Source: Alphaproteobacteria bacterium
GTDB taxonomy: Bacteria; Pseudomonadota; Alphaproteobacteria; UBA6615
Reading direction: 5' to 3'
Assembly (NCBI GenBank): GCA_029243445.1
Contig: JAQWSA010000034.1
Location: 1-16,105, forward strand
Length of the DNA: 16,105 nt
Both the position numbers and the translations under genes were made by a program. Each line of letters opens with the position of its first letter. Within the stretch, counting starts at the first letter, position 1. Positions 15,257 to 16,105 of this stretch are shown in pieces. The notes under the pieces were generated by a model. The model saw nothing but the letters and a program-made list of their open reading frames with translations, was not told the origin of the DNA and made no database searches.

Positions 15257-16105
15257 GTGAGAAAAAAGTATTTGCTAACCCAGACGGCTATAATATTTAA
15301 ATTTACTGCGATTATTCTTTTTGTATGTTTAATCCAAGTATTTTTCCATGAGGCTTGCGTATCTTCTACCCATGCAATTGCCATGCATGGTCAACCTAAA
15401 TACCCAGAAAATTTTACAAATTTTGAATATGTAAACCCCAATGCTAAAAAAGGTGGAATCCTTCGTCTGCACGCTATTGGAACATACGACACCCTAAATC
15501 CTTATATAATCAAAGGAAAGGCAGCTACAGGGCTTCACCATAGCTTCGGATATTTCTTCGAAACTTTGACTAGCCGCAGCAAAGATGAACCTTTTTCACT
15601 GTATGGGTTAATAGCTGAATCAATAGAAATACCAAAGGAGCGTGATTGGATTGAATTCAAATTAAGAAAGGAAGCTCGTTTTTCTAATAATAAACCCATC
15701 ACTGTAGAGGATGTGATATTCAGTTGGAATATTCTGAAAGAAAAGGGTAGCCCCAATGCCCGCGCAACGTGGTCAAGAATCACCGAAGTAATTCAAACAG
15801 GTCCACGTAAAGTAAAGTTTATTTTTATTAATAACAAAGACCGGGAATTACCACTTCTAGTAGCTGGTTTTCTTCCAATTCTATCAAAGGGGTGGTGGTT
15901 AGAAAGAAATTTTTCTGAAACTACTTTAGATAAGCCTATTTCTAGCGGTCCTTACGTAATATCAGAAACTATTCCAGGGCGTAGTATCACGTTTGAGCGC
16001 AATAAAAACTATTGGGGTAAAAACCTACCTGTAAATAATGGAAGGTTTAATTTCGACTTAATACAGTTCACATACTACCGAGATGAATCGGTCGCTTTTG
16101 AAGCT
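15257..16105 (+). CDS. YejA-like extracellular solute-binding protein (SBP_bac_5), 3' end cut by window edge
   Basis: This is the first 283 codons of a periplasmic peptide-binding component of an ABC importer. The N-terminus VRKKYLLTQT plus a hydrophobic stretch (about 10-30) is a long signal peptide, probably cut near AIA at 40-42. Mature-protein motifs are those of the YejA/microcin C group: MHGQPKYPENFTNFEYVNPN, AKKGGILRLHAIGTYDTLNP, EPFSLYGLIAESIEIP, FSNNKPITVEDVIFSW, SSGPYVISE and NYWGKNLPVNNGRFNFDLIQ. Full family members have about 600 residues, so just under half is visible. GTG at 15257 is the first start after an in-frame TAA at 15248-15250; TTG at 15272 is an alternative, and neither has a good ribosome binding site. 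It lies 29 bp after phoB on the same strand with no terminator seen, so read-through from the pho operon is possible. Permease and ATPase genes may follow outside the window. Confidence 0.9.
   Translation, partial: MRKKYLLTQTAIIFKFTAIILFVCLIQVFFHEACVSSTHAIAMHGQPKYPENFTNFEYVNPNAKKGGILRLHAIGTYDTLNPYIIKGKAATGLHHSFGYFFETLTSRSKDEPFSLYGLIAESIEIPKERDWIEFKLRKEARFSNNKPITVEDVIFSWNILKEKGSPNARATWSRITEVIQTGPRKVKFIFINNKDRELPLLVAGFLPILSKGWWLERNFSETTLDKPISSGPYVISETIPGRSITFERNKNYWGKNLPVNNGRFNFDLIQFTYYRDESVAFEA

Noticed and set aside
15350..15370. Cys34 in the YejA-like signal region as a lipoprotein site
   Set aside because: The preceding residues (His-Glu-Ala) do not fit the lipobox, and a plain cleavage site follows at AIA.
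1..16105. tRNA, rRNA, CRISPR array, insertion sequence or prophage genes
   Set aside because: I saw no cloverleaf-like tRNA segment, spaced direct repeats, transposase motifs or phage genes anywhere in the window.

Overview
The window looks like an AT-rich alphaproteobacterial chromosome segment. This rests on two points. The phosphate genes run phoR-pstS-pstC-pstA-pstB-phoU-phoB, with the long alphaproteobacterial forms of PstC and PstA (extra N-terminal regions). In addition, mutS and glnD are close neighbours on the same strand. I judged base composition by eye and cannot name a genus.

Left part, minus strand (about 1-6857): mutS (mismatch repair), then an EntS/MFS_3-type efflux transporter whose start overlaps the mutS stop by 8 bp, then glnD (PII uridylyltransferase / uridylyl-removing enzyme). 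glnD runs off the left edge, and only the last residues after its second ACT domain are missing. Two compact stem-loops lie between the transporter and glnD. A 144-bp divergent spacer separates mutS from the phosphate locus.

Middle and right, plus strand (7002-15227): phoR encodes the sensor kinase. A 679-bp spacer follows, then pstS, pstC, pstA, pstB, phoU and phoB. Under phosphate limitation PhoR phosphorylates PhoB, and PhoB activates Pho-box promoters. PstS captures periplasmic phosphate, PstC/PstA form the channel, PstB supplies ATP, and PhoU links transporter status to PhoR. The right edge holds the first 283 codons of a YejA-like peptide-binding lipid-free periplasmic protein starting with GTG.

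The most interesting stretch is the phoR-pstS spacer. It holds (a) a three-unit Pho box with textbook 11-bp spacing before pstS, (b) a second, previously unexpected 11-bp-periodic Pho-box-like array some 460 bp upstream, (c) the C-terminal third of an AqpS-like aquaglyceroporin containing only the second NPA motif, apparently a broken gene lying between the two arrays, and (d) a pstS leader able to form two mutually exclusive RNA structures. AqpS channels are known from arsenic resistance, and arsenate enters through phosphate transporters, so a Pho-controlled arsenic-linked channel that has since decayed is a plausible history, but this is inference. PhoR also carries an unusual Gly-to-Ser change in its G1 ATP-binding box. 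No RNA genes, CRISPR arrays, insertion sequences or complete novel systems were seen.
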